DNA from: Rhizaria sp. SCN 62-66
Lineage: Eukaryota; Rhizaria, unplaced
Direction of reading: 5' to 3'
NCBI GenBank assembly: GCA_001724265.1
Contig: MEDY01000008.1
Location: forward strand, 97,400-161,399
Length of the DNA stretch: 64,000 bases
In this document: positions 10,701 to 23,200 of the stretch, in pieces
Numbering within the stretch: the first letter of the stretch is position 1
Layout of the letters: the number at the start of each line of letters is the position of its first letter
Translations under genes and position numbers: made by a program
Notes under the pieces: model-generated
Seen by the model: the letters and a program-made list of their open reading frames with translations, nothing else
Databases searched by the model: none
What the model was told of the DNA's origin: nothing

Positions 10701-12977
10701 CGGCACCGCTAACGGCGTTGGCGTTGTTACCAGCGGCACACGCGCATTTGCACTCAGCACTGTCACAAGCAGGGCGACGGCCGCTGTGACTGTCAGTGTG
10801 GAGCTGATGCTGCTGGTGAGCGCTGCACTGATACAGGCACTGCTGCTGATGACCAGTGCGATGCAGCGGCAGCGCAAGAGGTGGTACAGGTGCAGAACTC
10901 AGACTCGAGCTGGCACCATGCAGCACTGCTCCAGTGTTCATGGCGAACACAGACTGCGCTGGAGCTGTGGACGCAAATACAGAAGCAGCAGCATTCGCAG
11001 GAGGTGTGGTGTGTACGTTTGTGCTGGGAGTGGGTGCGGGCGTCCGCCGCCGCAGCCGGGCAAGCAGGTTGTCGATAGCCGGAGTCGTCGTCAGGCCCGC
11101 GCTGCTGTTCGAGGAGGTCGTACTCGGGTGGTGGAGAGACGTTGCGTCGCTTGCATCCGCGGCAGAGTGCAGCATCCGCACGACCGCGGTCTCCGTTGCC
11201 GCGCCTGCTGCCGCCGCGCCCGCAACGTCAGCATCCGCAGCCAAAGCCGCGGCAGCAGCGGCAGCGGCAGCGGCAGCCGCAGCAGCAGCCGACAAAGCCG
11301 AAGCGTCAGAAGTGACGGCAGGCACGTTGGCTGTAGCAGCCGTGGGCAGCGGCATCGGAATCAAACCCAACTGCAGCGCCTGTGCGTGCGCCTCCGCCAG
11401 CGACGCCGGCAGCGGCAACCCGTCGAGGCGCGCAAGAAAGGGCAGCAGCTGTGCGGCGTAGAGCCGGTACAGCGGGATCGCGCAGACCGGGTTCGTGAAG
11501 CTCGCGTGCGCCATCGCGCCGGCGGAGGCTGAGCCAGGGGCGTAGGGCGCGCTGTGAAGCCAGAGATCGCGAAGAGAAGTGAGGTGACGCAAATGCGAGA
11601 GCTCGGAGAGAGAGGAAATCGAGTTGCCACGGAGGTCCAGGAACTCGAGGCGAGCGAACGTGTTTTCTGCGTGTAAAGCGCGACATAAGAACACAATCCA
11701 GCACAGAAGTAACACAATTAGAAACGACAGATATGCGCATAGCCAAGAGCTTAAGTTATCAAATATTTTAAGAGGTTATGCAAATTGGCAACAACAGTAT
11801 CGATGAACATCGTCACAGACATACCCATGTAGCTTTCGTCGCCGTCCTCATCATCGGCATTTTCAGTCGTAGCTGTGGTGGCAAGGCCAGCGTCAGGGCC
11901 CGTCACGCCGCCGCGGCCGCGGCCACGGGCAGGTGCCGCTCTGCCCGCAACAACCAGCGCCGAGCTATTGTGACTCGAACTGCCAGCGCCGCCGCTCGCG
12001 CGAGTGCCTTTGCTCTCAGCACCGGCAGCGCCTGCAGCGCCGGCAGCGCCGGCAGCGCCGGCAGCGCCTGCAGCGCCGGCAGCGCCTGCAGCGCGGCGGC
12101 TCGCTGCTGCGCCGGCGCCAGTCCGCGAACTCGCTGTCGCAGCCGTCTGCGCAGCGCCCGCGGTACTGCCGCTTGCGCTACCGCTGTAGCCGGCGGCAGG
12201 GGGCATCGGCACGAGGACGAGCGTTCCGTTGCTGTTGCTAGCGCCTGCGTGCGCGCCCGCAGGCCGCCAGCCAGGGGGCGGGGCCTGAAAGCCCGACTCG
12301 GCCGACAAACCCGCCAGCGTGGCCAAGCTGTTGTGCGGCAGCGAAAGCCGCTCCAGCGCGGCGAGCGGGGCGAGGCCGTCGAGGTACTGTAGCGCGTTCG
12401 ACGACAAGTCGAGGCGTGTTAGCGTGGGGGCGGCGGAGAGACCGGCGGTGGAGCGCAAGCGGTTGCGCGCAAGGGAAAGAGCAGTGAGTGCCACAAGGCA
12501 TGTGAACTGGGACGGGCGCAGCGAGGAGAGCGAGTTGCCGGCGACGCTGAGGGTGCGCAGCTGTGAAGTGGGCGGATAGGGGCGATACAGGGCGAGGAGT
12601 AACGTGAGTGAAAATCGCATGATATCAACACAACCGCGTCAACGGAACACTAGATTGTCATTAAACGCGTGTAAAATAAAACCAAATCCCGTGTCTTACA
12701 GATATCACCTTCAGTTCTGTTGAATTATAGCTCAAATGACGTACGTTGATGCACATGTCTAGGTTGGGAATGTCGTTGAGTGACGTGAGCCCAGAATCGT
12801 CCATAACGAGCTCACGCACAATGCCCGCTGCAGACGCAAATGGTAAACATGAAGTGGTAGGCGTAAGAGCGACTATATGTCACAGATGTGCGAATTGGCA
12901 TCACAAGGTGAGGAAAAAATTAAGGGTCACGTACCTGGACGTCCATCGCAGAGAGGCTCTGCGCCAAAGGATGCCAT
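7703..12977 (-). CDS. SDS22-like leucine-rich repeat and coiled-coil protein
   Basis: Six exons on the minus strand: 12977-12935, 12827-12745, 12560-11825, 11666-8401, 8272-7922 and 7789-7703. They give a 1,521-residue protein ending in TAA, and lengths and phases close exactly. Donors are GTACGT, GTACGT, GTATGT, GTACGA and GTACGG. The N terminus has SDS22-type repeats (LTSLNDIPNLDMCINLRTLS, LTRLDLSSNALQYLDGL, LERLSLPHNSLATLAGL). A Gly/Ala-rich insertion of about 150 residues then separates these from one more repeat (LEFLDLRGNSISSLSEL) and an LRR cap (NPVCAIPLYRLYAAQLLPFL). A Ser/His/Ala-rich disordered middle follows. The last 600 or so residues are a continuous Ala/Glu/Arg coiled coil. LRR plus long coiled coil is typical of centriolar, basal-body and axonemal proteins such as LRRCC1 and centriolin, so a cytoskeletal scaffold is a reasonable inference. 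Sequence at exon 1 (MASFGAEPLCDGRP) fixes the start less firmly than the rest. Confidence 0.85.
12018..12092 (-). repeat. 9-bp tandem repeat encoding Ala-Ala-Gly
   Basis: Tandem units of GCCGGCAGC and variants (GCCTGCAGC) on the plus strand lie within the LRR insertion. On the coding strand they give an (A-A-G) series. The units expand in frame. Confidence 0.8.
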
Positions 12978-13550
12978 CAGTAGGCAGAGTTAAGGGCTAT
13001 AAGGTCGTGGACTGGTGGAGACACTTGATGAATCCAGATCCGCCAAAAGGTACGTTTATATAAACAAGGTTGGCATATTTTGATGTGATATCCCAGAAAG
13101 AGTGCGATCAAGGGAGAGTCAGCTCAACGGTTGTGCGGTGCAAAGTTTGAAATAGTGATAGATTTCGATCGTCAAAGTGAAGCATCTAAATGATATCAAA
13201 GAGATATAGTAGGTAATAAAATGCTCACGATATTGCATAATCTGTTAGTAGCTGTACATTGTGGCAAGTAACTTGAAAGTGTGTGTGGTCGGGGGACGCT
13301 GCTCACGGTCACTGCCGCTGCGCTCACAGTCACCTCCAGCAGCTGTCTGACCGACCGAACAGTGGATAGGATTTCGCATTGAATGTACGCTATGAAATGT
13401 CGATATCCTCAAATGCAGTTTCTGCTTTGAAGCGCCACCACCGTGTAATAGTCGGAAATATTGTTTGATCGCCCAGAATATCTCACCCTTACTTGCGCCA
13501 CACCTCCCTCCTCTTCCTGTGACGACGTCGACTTTTGTACAGCGTCAGAT
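12978..13550. promoter_or_regulatory. divergent intergenic region between LRR gene and tetraspan gene
   Basis: These 573 bp lie between the start codons of the LRR gene (-) and the four-helix membrane protein (+), so they must hold both promoters. A GC-rich patch with repeated CACGGTCACTG/CACAGTCACC-like words lies at about 13305-13335. I see no clear TATA box. Confidence 0.4.
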
Positions 13551-14311
13551 ATGATCTCGACCCCCAACCCCCTGGTCATCAAGGGCCTCCTTGGTTTCTC
13601 CGGCTTCTCTGCCTTTCTGTACACCATTGCTAGCTTTGTTACCGCATCCTACGTACGTTCCACCCTCTAACGCCTGCGCAAATCCTCCTCGCATCTTCAG
13701 CTCGTCCGCCTACATTCTTCTTGCCTGCCTTGCTCAACGCGCTCACATCTACATCTTGCCTTCGATACTGTTCAATATGTACCATTTAGTCATGTGTGCT
13801 TAACATCAAGTGCATTCAGGGCACGAGCAACTACGGAACTTCTTTCTCCACCAGCGCTGGTGAGGGCTTCATGATCGTCATGTTCGGCCTCTTCTTCTGC
13901 GTCTCTATCGGCCTCTCGTTCTTCACCCTCGCCCCCGGCAAGTTCGGCCCGATCTATTCCGGTGTCCAGCTCGCGTCGTCCATCTTCACCCTCCTTACTG
14001 CACTCTTTATGGCTGTCTGGGCTGGCCTCAAGCAGGAGTCTCTCGTCTCCGGTGCCAAGTACATCATCATCGGTGAGGGCGCGTCCGCCAAGGTCACTGA
14101 TGGCTACATCTCTGCCACCTCCACCATGATTGCCGGTGCTTCCCTCCTCATCATTGCGCAGACCGCCTTCCTCGTTCTCTACGCCAAGTGGCGCCCTCAG
14201 CTTCTGTCGACTTCGACCACGGACTCGTCCGCTTCGGCTGCCGCGTACGCCGCGTCGTACGAGCCCGGCGCGTACTTCGACGCCGCCGCCGGCGACGCCA
14301 ACAAGGCGTAA
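13551..14311 (+). CDS. four-helix membrane protein (MARVEL/tetraspan-like)
   Basis: Exons 13551-13652 and 13820-14311 are joined in phase 0 (GTACGT donor, CAG acceptor) and give 197 residues with a TAA stop. Four hydrophobic segments are visible: about residues 8-34 (LVIKGLLGFSGFSAFLYTIA), 50-70 (GFMIVMFGLFFCVSIGLSFF), 79-97 (YSGVQLASSIFTLLTALFMA) and 125-150 (TMIAGASLLIIAQTAFLVLY). The short N terminus and the Ser/Ala/Tyr-rich C-terminal tail would both be cytosolic. Size and topology suit small tetraspan vesicle or plasma-membrane proteins of MARVEL type, but no diagnostic motif is seen. Codon use is strongly biased towards C-ending codons, unlike the receptor next door, which suggests high expression. 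Confidence 0.85.
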
Positions 14312-15352
14312 GCAAGGACCCCGGCCGACAACGCGCACAACGCCGAGCTCATTAGGAATGTTGTGATGTCGTGTGTGTGATTGTGGTTTGTATTAATATG
14401 AATGCATGTATGTGTGTCTGGTGGTGAATGACCGAGTGACAACTGACTGTGTGAGCCGTATTTGTGTTCGCGATGTGCTTTGATCTGAGCAAAGAGGTGT
14501 GATGCGCTTCGGTTTCTTTTAATTCATATCCTGATCGCATGTGTTTCTGCGCGTGCACTGATTGTTTTGTGACTGGCCGGTTCTGTCGCCGTTTTGTTTA
14601 AGTTTTTTTCCTCCTATAGATAAAACACCTATTTTATACCCTTTACTCATGACACTCGTCAACTCCTAAGTCACCATGTATCTCTTTTTGACACATATCA
14701 TTGACGACGCATGTCATAATTCTGCTAGTTGATTCTTACATATCGACAGTAATGTCATTGGCAACGTCACAGCATCGATCCTAAAAAGTATTTTGAGGCG
14801 AGTATTTAAAGAAAAATGTGAAATTAAAAAACTAACAACAAAAATAGATAGAGTAATAGCATGAATAGAATATATCACAAATATGTTAGCGGAATGCACG
14901 ATTAACACTGTTGAACATGTAAAATACAGTGTTTAGCTCAGAAGCCCTACTTCCGTCAGAATGTAACACCTCGCGGCGAGATCACGATATCATAAGAATA
15001 AATTGTGTATACTTAAAAAAATATTATGGATTGGGGATAATAAACAGTTCGAACAGTTCGACGAGTTTTCTTAAGCTAGGTAAAGTGCGAGGCTGAATAG
15101 TCTCGACTCGTGACTTACAACACTAAGACACGATAGGAAAAAAAGATATTGTTTGTAAACGCACATTTAAAAGATATTAAAACAACCATCACAGTCTGAA
15201 ACATACGAAATGGCTTCAAACAGGGATACTGATCACAAGTTACACTGATGAGACAACGAGTACTCGTAATAACAACACCAGAGAAAATGTGACATAAAAA
15301 CACACACAAAGAATAAAGTAGATCACGCACACGACGATCAAGAAGAGATTGC
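14312..15352. other. AT-rich spacer
   Basis: About 1 kb of AT-rich sequence lies between the 3' ends of the tetraspan gene (+) and the giant receptor gene (-). The short frames on both strands do not look like coding sequence. A near-direct repeat built on CAGTTCGA occurs at about 15048-15063. No RNA gene is recognised. Confidence 0.5.
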
Positions 15353-15385
15353 TTATTGTTGGGTATGTTGCGAGGCGGGCATCTA
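15353..15385 (-). other. UAG end of receptor frame with UAA nine codons later
   Basis: The receptor frame meets TAG at 15385-15383. If that codon were read as an amino acid, nine more codons (MPASQHTQQ) would follow before TAA at 15355-15353. This is the only apparent UAG terminator among the confident genes of the window. Confidence 0.7.
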
Positions 15386-17213
15386 ATTTTGCTTTTTCTT
15401 TTGCTGTTGCTTATGCAACTTCTGTAACCTCGACAAATGAGACATTGATAGCGGAGCAGCTCCCAAGCCATCATTCGAGCTCACTGTCACCGCTGTGGCG
15501 GACGAACCCGGTGACATGCGTGACGTTTGTGCACTCACACGAACATCAATGCCACCTACAGTCACCTGGCTCAACCCTCGTAGCCCACTTGATGAGGAGA
15601 CGGTCTTGGAAGCGATGACGGAGATGTCCGTAGCACCTGACAGTGGCGATGCGGATGCGTCACTGCCCTGCGAGACAGACGTCGTGCACGTGCCTGAGCC
15701 AGGTGATGTCTGCACATTACGCGAGAGTGAGTCGGCAACGGGGCTTGGGACAGTACCAGAGCCAATGCCGTCATCACTGCTGAGATTGCCCACAGAGCCA
15801 CGACGGAATTGAAGAGTTCCGCTGTCATCGGTGCCCTTTCTGACGTCGCGAGTGCGGAAAGTGACAATGCCCGGCGACTGCCTTGGGGAACCTTCGCTGC
15901 GCATGTCCAAGGCAAACGAAGCTGCCGCCGCAGGTGTGCTGCGATACTGCTGCAGTGAACGTGGCTGTGAAGTGTTGGGCGACTCAATAGTGGTTTTGGC
16001 AGTTGCGGCGGGCGGAGGCGCCAATGACGCGTCGCCACAGCCATAACCGCTGCCACTAACTTGGCGCCAGTCGTTGCGCTGATCTTCATACGAGACATGT
16101 GTCCCACCAGTCACGGTCGCATTATCAGCGCCAGCGGAATCGCCTCCATTGTCGCTGTCGCCGAGATCAGGAGAGTCGAAATGATCGGCGTCTACTGAGA
16201 TGACAGATGCAGACGCGTCATGTGCAGAATCGGGCGATGCTGCGCCGCAGGGGGCAGCCAGCACAGACACTGTGTCAACTATGTCCGTCACAGCAGGAGT
16301 TCCAACATCGCTGACGGGAACAGTGGCAATGGGAAGCTCCGTGAAACCGACAGGCAGAGAGGCGAGACAGCCATGTGACAGCGGAAAGTTCCCGACAGAT
16401 CGCATATTGGCGTGCGTGACGTCTGTTCTGGCGGGAGCAAGGGTCGACTCTGAGGCAACTGACGCGAGATATGGCGTCTGTTGCACCAGCGACAAAACAG
16501 CGGAGTCGGCACCCGCACTGTTGACGCACAACTTAGCAGCTGCGGTTGCGGCGTGAAGCGCGGTTTGGGCTTCCGCATCAGCGTGCGGTTGCGTCGCATC
16601 ACGCTCGCGTTCACTGTCAGCGATGTGCACGGTATGTTGAATGGGGCACTCACGTTGACGCTGGTGATGTGCCGCATTGGCAGGACCGTAGGCAATATGC
16701 TGGACATTGTTTTCATGACACAATGACGCGCCAATCACAGTTGTAGGATCTGCTTGAGGTTGCAGCAGTGACTGTGACTGTTGTAGACTTTGCTGTTGTT
16801 GCACACTTTGGGTAGTCGCATTGGATTGATGCTTTTTAACACCCTCATCCTCGTGACCAGCCTCCTGAAGGGTCCCCAGCGGAGAGCCATTGTACAGTGA
16901 CCGACTGTGACTGTTACGCCGACTTGTCAAGTGGTGTGGCGGAACTACCCCAAGCAGACCCGGAATGTTGACAGAGAACTGCGGCATAGCCTGTGGATGA
17001 AGTAGTTGTGGATGAAGTAGTTGTTGCGGATAGTGCCGTTGAAGTGACTGCTGGTGTTGCATCACAGATTGCGGATACCCAGACATGTTTGTAGCTCCAC
17101 TCATGCAGTTTGCACTTAGCATGCTACTCGTCAGCGAAACATGGTCCTTATGATGTTTAGGCATGAACAACATAACCTCACCGGCTGGAGTCGACGGATT
17201 ACCGAGTTGATGT

Positions 17214-17248
<35 letters not shown>

Positions 17249-20200
17249 TTGTTGTTGTAAGATCTGCTGCTGCATGTAATGCAATACGAGTGCATTGTAG
17301 TGAGCATGATATTGTTGGAGTTGCTGCTCCGTCGGCGGCTGACCGTTTCTGTTATCCATAAACAGGGCGGAAGGCGGAGGCGGAGGAGGTGGGATAACGC
17401 ACCCAACATTAGCACCGACAGCAAATTGCGGTTGCTGACCTTGTAACTGCACATTGGACACAGGACCCCAAGCTTCCATACGCGGACCAGGGCTATTATG
17501 GCGCGGTACATTGCCCATATTCTGCGCCGCAATGTGAGGGTTAATGATGTTTTGCAGCAACAACGGAGACAGAATACCCGCCGTGAGCCCAACAGGGTTG
17601 TTGGTGACGCCATTTGCGAGCGCACCCGCACCATGGACTACATTTGCCGGCCCACCTTTGGCGTTACGCCGTACGCCTGCACCTGGTATGTTCCGCACCG
17701 CGCGCAGCCCAGGAGTTGACGGCGCCTCCAGATTATCTAGGTTAAGCCCTGAGAATGTCAGCAGCGGCACCGGTGCAAGCGCAGGAGCAGCCTGGGCAAC
17801 GCGCGCTGTTGTTTGCGAGAGAAGTAGTGGTGCCCAGCCCCAGGTCGCAGTATTGGGGTCTGTTGCATTGGTCTTGGCACTCGACACCGCAGCTTTGCCT
17901 GGACCCGCACTGATGCGGTTACGCGTGCTACGGGGCGCGGGGAGACGGCCTGCAGCAGCAACAACGCTGGTGCTGCTGTGGATTCCTTCACCGTCGACTC
18001 TAATACGACCTGTGCGCGATGAACTGTCACTGCGACTGCGACTGCGATGCGTGTTGGGTTTCTCTAAGGAGCGAACCTTCCAGAGTACTTCTTCGTTATT
18101 GTTGGGACCGATGCAACCTGTGGATGTCACCGTACCGCGAGTTCGCCCGCGGCCGCGCATCGCACGCAGCTGCGACAGTACCCGCTCACGCGCAAGCAAG
18201 ATAACAGCGCGGCGGCGCTGGCGCATCTCGCGGACAATCTCACGACGCCGGCGGCCATGGAGCCGCATGCGCACGTGAGCACTGCACCCGGCAAGAAGGG
18301 CAATGAATGACAACAGCAATGGTGTGGTGATGAACAACTCAATAATGATGCCAACGAGTGCACCAAGGGCCCACACCCAGACCCCGGCACTGTCATCGCG
18401 CGCAGCAAGGCGTACTGAAAGTACAACTGCAAAGAAAATCGCCACAATAATGATACAGGTGACAGCAGCCATCTGCACCACCAATGTTGGTAGGAATGAC
18501 CATGTGAAACAGCTGTCGCGTTGAAAATCCTGAGTGGTGCGAGGTTGGTCACCTGCCGTATATGATGTCGAGGGAGCGATGGCCATGCCTACTTCGGGTG
18601 GGGACATTGGGGGATCAGAGGGACCTCGTTGTTGCTCGGATGCGACAGACTCGCTACTGCTCACATGCAGACCCGCACGCGAAGTCGCTTCGTGTTGCGG
18701 GCGGGTGCGAATACGCCAGCAACAGAAACGCCTCTTGCTTCCCCCACGCTTGTTAAGACGTGACGACGCTGGTGGAGTGACGCCATTGCTCACATCGCTC
18801 CCACTCACAGATGGCGACACTGTTGCCGAGGCAGTGCCAGGAACATCAACAATATCGTCGTCGTCTCTGTCTCTATGTGGGAGCAAAGACGATGCCATTC
18901 CAAAAGTCATGTTATAGCTCGTGTGGGGCTGCGGGTCGACGAAGCGCTCGTAACAGCGCAGGACGTGGGCAGGATCAACGGGTACGAGCATCACTAACGC
19001 ACGCGCAATAAGCGCTTCTTCACGTCGTCGTTGTGCCAGTTGCTCTTGAAGTTCCTTGCTCGCGCTATTGCGCGTGCCTACTCCACACAAAGGGAGCCCG
19101 CTGTAGCATGCGGCAAGTGCGCGCTCGTTGAGATTTGGACCCAGGTCCTCGGAGCGCAACAGCTCGCCATCGCGGCGTCGGTGACGGCGCGCGCGCGCGG
19201 CAGCAACAACAGCGTCGCTGCGGGCACCCGTGGCAGTTGACACAGTGATGAACGTGCCAGGTAGAGCTCCACCAACAGAAGTAGTCGGAGACTCGGGCAG
19301 CCCATCGTCAATGCTGGAACCGCTCGCAAATGCAGCAGCAGCTGCCGCTGCAGTCGCAGCGGCGGAGACATTGACATCGTTGTTTGCTGGGGACGGCTTG
19401 CTGCGTTTGCTGGTTGAAACATTATTGGGGCGTGTTACTGCCATCATCGCACTGCGGACTTCTTCTTCGTTATCGCTGCTGCTGCTGGAGTTGAGATCTT
19501 CGTCAAAACCCGTGAGTGTAGTGCGCCCCCGCCACGCCTGTCCTGCTCGAACAGCAGCACTGCGTACCAATGCACTGTCACCGTAGAGCGTCGCCAATGG
19601 CAGCACGCGCAGATGCTGCTGCAGCAGACGATCGCGGGCTAACCGAGCAAGCACACTCTTCGGAAGTGTGGGGACGGAAGCTGCAACAGCGGGGACGGGT
19701 TTTGGCGATAAATGCACGGTGTCATCAGACGAGTGAGACGAGTGATCCTCAGCACTGGTTTCATTACCAGTGCTTTCATGGCCCTCCGACGAGTCATTTT
19801 TAGGCAAAGCGGGAGCATCAGCAATTTTGGCTGCATCGCGAACACCAACACCAGAGCTGGTCGCCACGTATTGTGATGTCACAGTCGCATCATTATCTAT
19901 CGAGGAGACTGCGATAATCGGCGCATCCTTAAAAATGCGCACTGGCGCCACAGGAGGTGTGTCGGCCTTCGTCGTTACCACCTGACACACTGCAGGCGGA
20001 CTCAAGCTCCGACAACTGCTGGGGCTACTACTCGTACTTGGTGGAGACAATGCGGGGCTATCGGTGGCGGCACGTCCTTTGTTGTTCGCACCATCGCTTC
20101 CAGTGGAGTCACTACTTGGGCCCTCTGTTGTTGTAGCCTGAGGATCGGACGAACGTACTTCATCGTCACTGGCACGCAACACGTCGACTGCTTTCTGCCG

Positions 20201-23200
20201 TAAATTCGCCCGTTCCCCACTCGATTCACGAGTGCGCGTGTTAGAGCGATGGTGAGGGGGACGTTGTAGACGCAGCTTGCTCTGCTGAGCCATAGGATCA
20301 CCAGGAGTGACCGAGGATACACCAGTCCTAGAAGCGGTCGTCGACACTAAAGTCGAGGAGGAGGAGGAGGATGATGACGATGATGCCGATGACGAAGACG
20401 ACACAGCTCCTGATGCGCGGTTCAGCGCAGCGCGAGCCCGACGAGCCCGACGAGAAGTCACATTGAAACTATCAGTCTGAGTCGAGGCTAAGATCGCGGA
20501 TGCGGTACCTGCAGGGGCGGGCGTGGAAGTTGCAATAAGGCTCTCAAGCTCTTCGGCAGCGTTGGGGATCTCGCTCGGAGTAGGCCGCCAGCGGGCAGCG
20601 TATGAAAGCACATGTAGCAGCTCAAACGCGCGCGCGTTACGCGATTTGAGCGCGGCCTGTAACAGACACGGCTCTGGAGCAGACGCTGTGGTCGAATCCA
20701 TTGCGGATGTCAATGTCTCACGAATCAAAGCAAGGTCGCCAGCAGAAACATTTGACGTCGCAGTTCTCGCGCGAGGATTAGTCATCGCAAGACCAGAGTG
20801 GGATGACTGGAGGGCGTGACGACCAACTGCAGAAGCTACCGCTGCGGTAAGGCGCGCAGCGGGACCTAAACAAAGTGTAACCCATCCAAGCTTGCGTTGG
20901 GGTCCTGCGGCTGCCGTAAGAGCAGCGGCACGAGCACGGGCAGAGCAGTTTGCACATGCACACTGAATACGCATGCCAATGCTGCCCTCATCTGGAGCGA
21001 TAGCGGAGTTGACAAAGGACGAATGCTGGCGACGCATTGTCGCTCCGTTTCCAGCACCTGTCTTTGTCTGCTTGGTACGCGTGTACAGAATTAAGGGCAA
21101 CTCCATCTGTGGAAAGAAATTGCTCGCACCAGGGATGACACCACCGCAATAGTTGGCGAATGCGACTTGCTCAGCGTAGTAACGAACAAAGTCCTCGGCG
21201 CGCTTGATATTGGAGGAGCGTAGAAGGCACAGCAAACACTGCGACAGAAGCGCAATAAAGGCGGACACAATAGCGGCGGACAAAATAATGCGCACCACGG
21301 CATCCTCAGCAGAGTAAGAGCCCTGGAGGTTCTCGTTCTCACTGCGTGGTGCCTCGAAAAGAAACAACAACACACACGCCGCACATGCAAGCGCACCAAC
21401 AGTTGTCGCAAAAATAATTGCAATGCGGCGCGTGAATGTCATGCGCGCAACAGAGACGCGACGCCAGAGTGAGTAAGCAACATGGCGACGACGCGAGAGA
21501 CGCGAAAACATCACTGTAACTGCTGAGCATAATGGCCTTGACCGCGGACCCCAAATCGACGCACTACGACTGCTGCGGCGAGCGGCGTCGGCTTTCTTAC
21601 AGCTATTGCCATTGTTGTCCTCAACTTCGTCTTCAGTACAATCAGACTCATCACTGTCAAGATCCGAATCTGAATCCTCCCTGCTACTATTTTCCAAATC
21701 ATCAAGCTCAGACTGCAACTCGAGACCCAAAGCCTTTGCTGCGGCCGCAAGCGCACTGATATCGATGCTGGCGTACTCACCATCGCTGTCAAGCGCAGGC
21801 CTGTCACTACCACCGCCAGAAGGCGCGTCGCCATTCTTGGACGTGGTGTTATTGTTGTCATTCATCTCTGTGGTGTGCACGCTAGGACTGGAGTTTGTGG
21901 TTTTAGCCGGATGCTTACCGGCAAGGCTGCCTGTGCGCGGGCCGCTAGTATTACCCGACGATGGGCGCTGAGGACGCGGTGCACTTGAACGCTTTTTACT
22001 GCCGGAACGCGGCGAAACAGAAAACTTACCGATCGGCTCATTGGTGTCAATGGATAAGTCCCAACCGCGCGCCACCGCAGCTAGACATGCTTCATTCTCG
22101 GAGTTGTAGTTCACCGGAGGAAGTTGTTGCTGAGCAGTCTGCTGCTGTTGCTGCTGTTGTTCTAATTGTTGAATCATGAGCTGCTTCATTCGCATGCTTT
22201 GATGAAGCACCTGTGTCATCACCTTTTGAAGTTGAATTTGAAGTTGCTGTTGCTGAACTGGCATTGTTGGAATTTCGGCAGTGCGCTGACTTGGTGGCGT
22301 CGGTGTGCGCGAACCTCCACTGCCACTGCTACGACTTCGCGGCCTCGAACGCGAGTGTTTCTTTTTGAACATCATCACGTTGTGAGATAATGCCTCCGTG
22401 TGATGCGTGTCGACGGGACGCGTGCGCGACCTACCTGCCGCTGCCGCAGCGGCGCTTGAAGGGGGCAGCGCAGCAGCAGATGCGAGTGAGGGTTTAAGCT
22501 CAATAGGGCCGTCTGCAGTCACTGCTAGAGTCGTCAATGCCGCTGGTGACTCAACCACAGGCGGGGCAAATGGTGGGGGCAATGGACCATCAACGCCAAC
22601 GCGAGGTCCGGAGTGCGGATTGTGTTGCTGGTGTAGACCTGTCTCCGACCTATGCACAGCGACATCGTGGCTGTTTCTTCCGAGATCCAACAAAGGGAGT
22701 GCCGTCAACGGTTTGTGAGATACTGTCGTGGGAGACGAGAGTGAGTCACGTGGACCAAACATCGGCGATCCTGTCGCAGCTGCAACTGCTGACGCCTTCC
22801 TTGCGGCAGCAGCAACCTTTTTGGCAGTGGCTTCACTTGCGGCAGCCGCGGCGGCAAGCGCTGCAGGGTCCGTCTCGAGTGCCCACGGGTGGTTCGCGAG
22901 ATGACGTTTGTTCCACTTAAGCGCGGCTGAAAAGACACTGTTGCGGAGGGCCGCAGCATCACCAGAACTAGCAAACAGCAACGCAAGAAGAGATAACAGA
23001 ACAACAACTGTGACAATAATTATAGGGGCAATATTGTCTTTGAGCATGGCCACAGAGACACCAAATACTGTTTTCGCTCCTGACGACACAGGATAGGTAA
23101 GTTCAGGAACAGGATTAATTATGACAGCGTAAAGTCCTAGCCTTGTGCATGCACAGACTGTGCGCGTTGCAGATAGGCGCTTTGCGACTGTACACGAACT

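Noticed and set aside
10678-11532. 284-residue plus-strand frame opposite the LRR gene
   Set aside because: It overlaps the LRR gene, whose exons close exactly in frame. The plus frame is Arg/Ser/Cys-rich with no domain.
12746-13063. 105-residue plus-strand frame between the LRR and tetraspan genes
   Set aside because: It lies opposite LRR exons 1 and 2, which are fixed by frame closure and by the LRR consensus across the splice junction.
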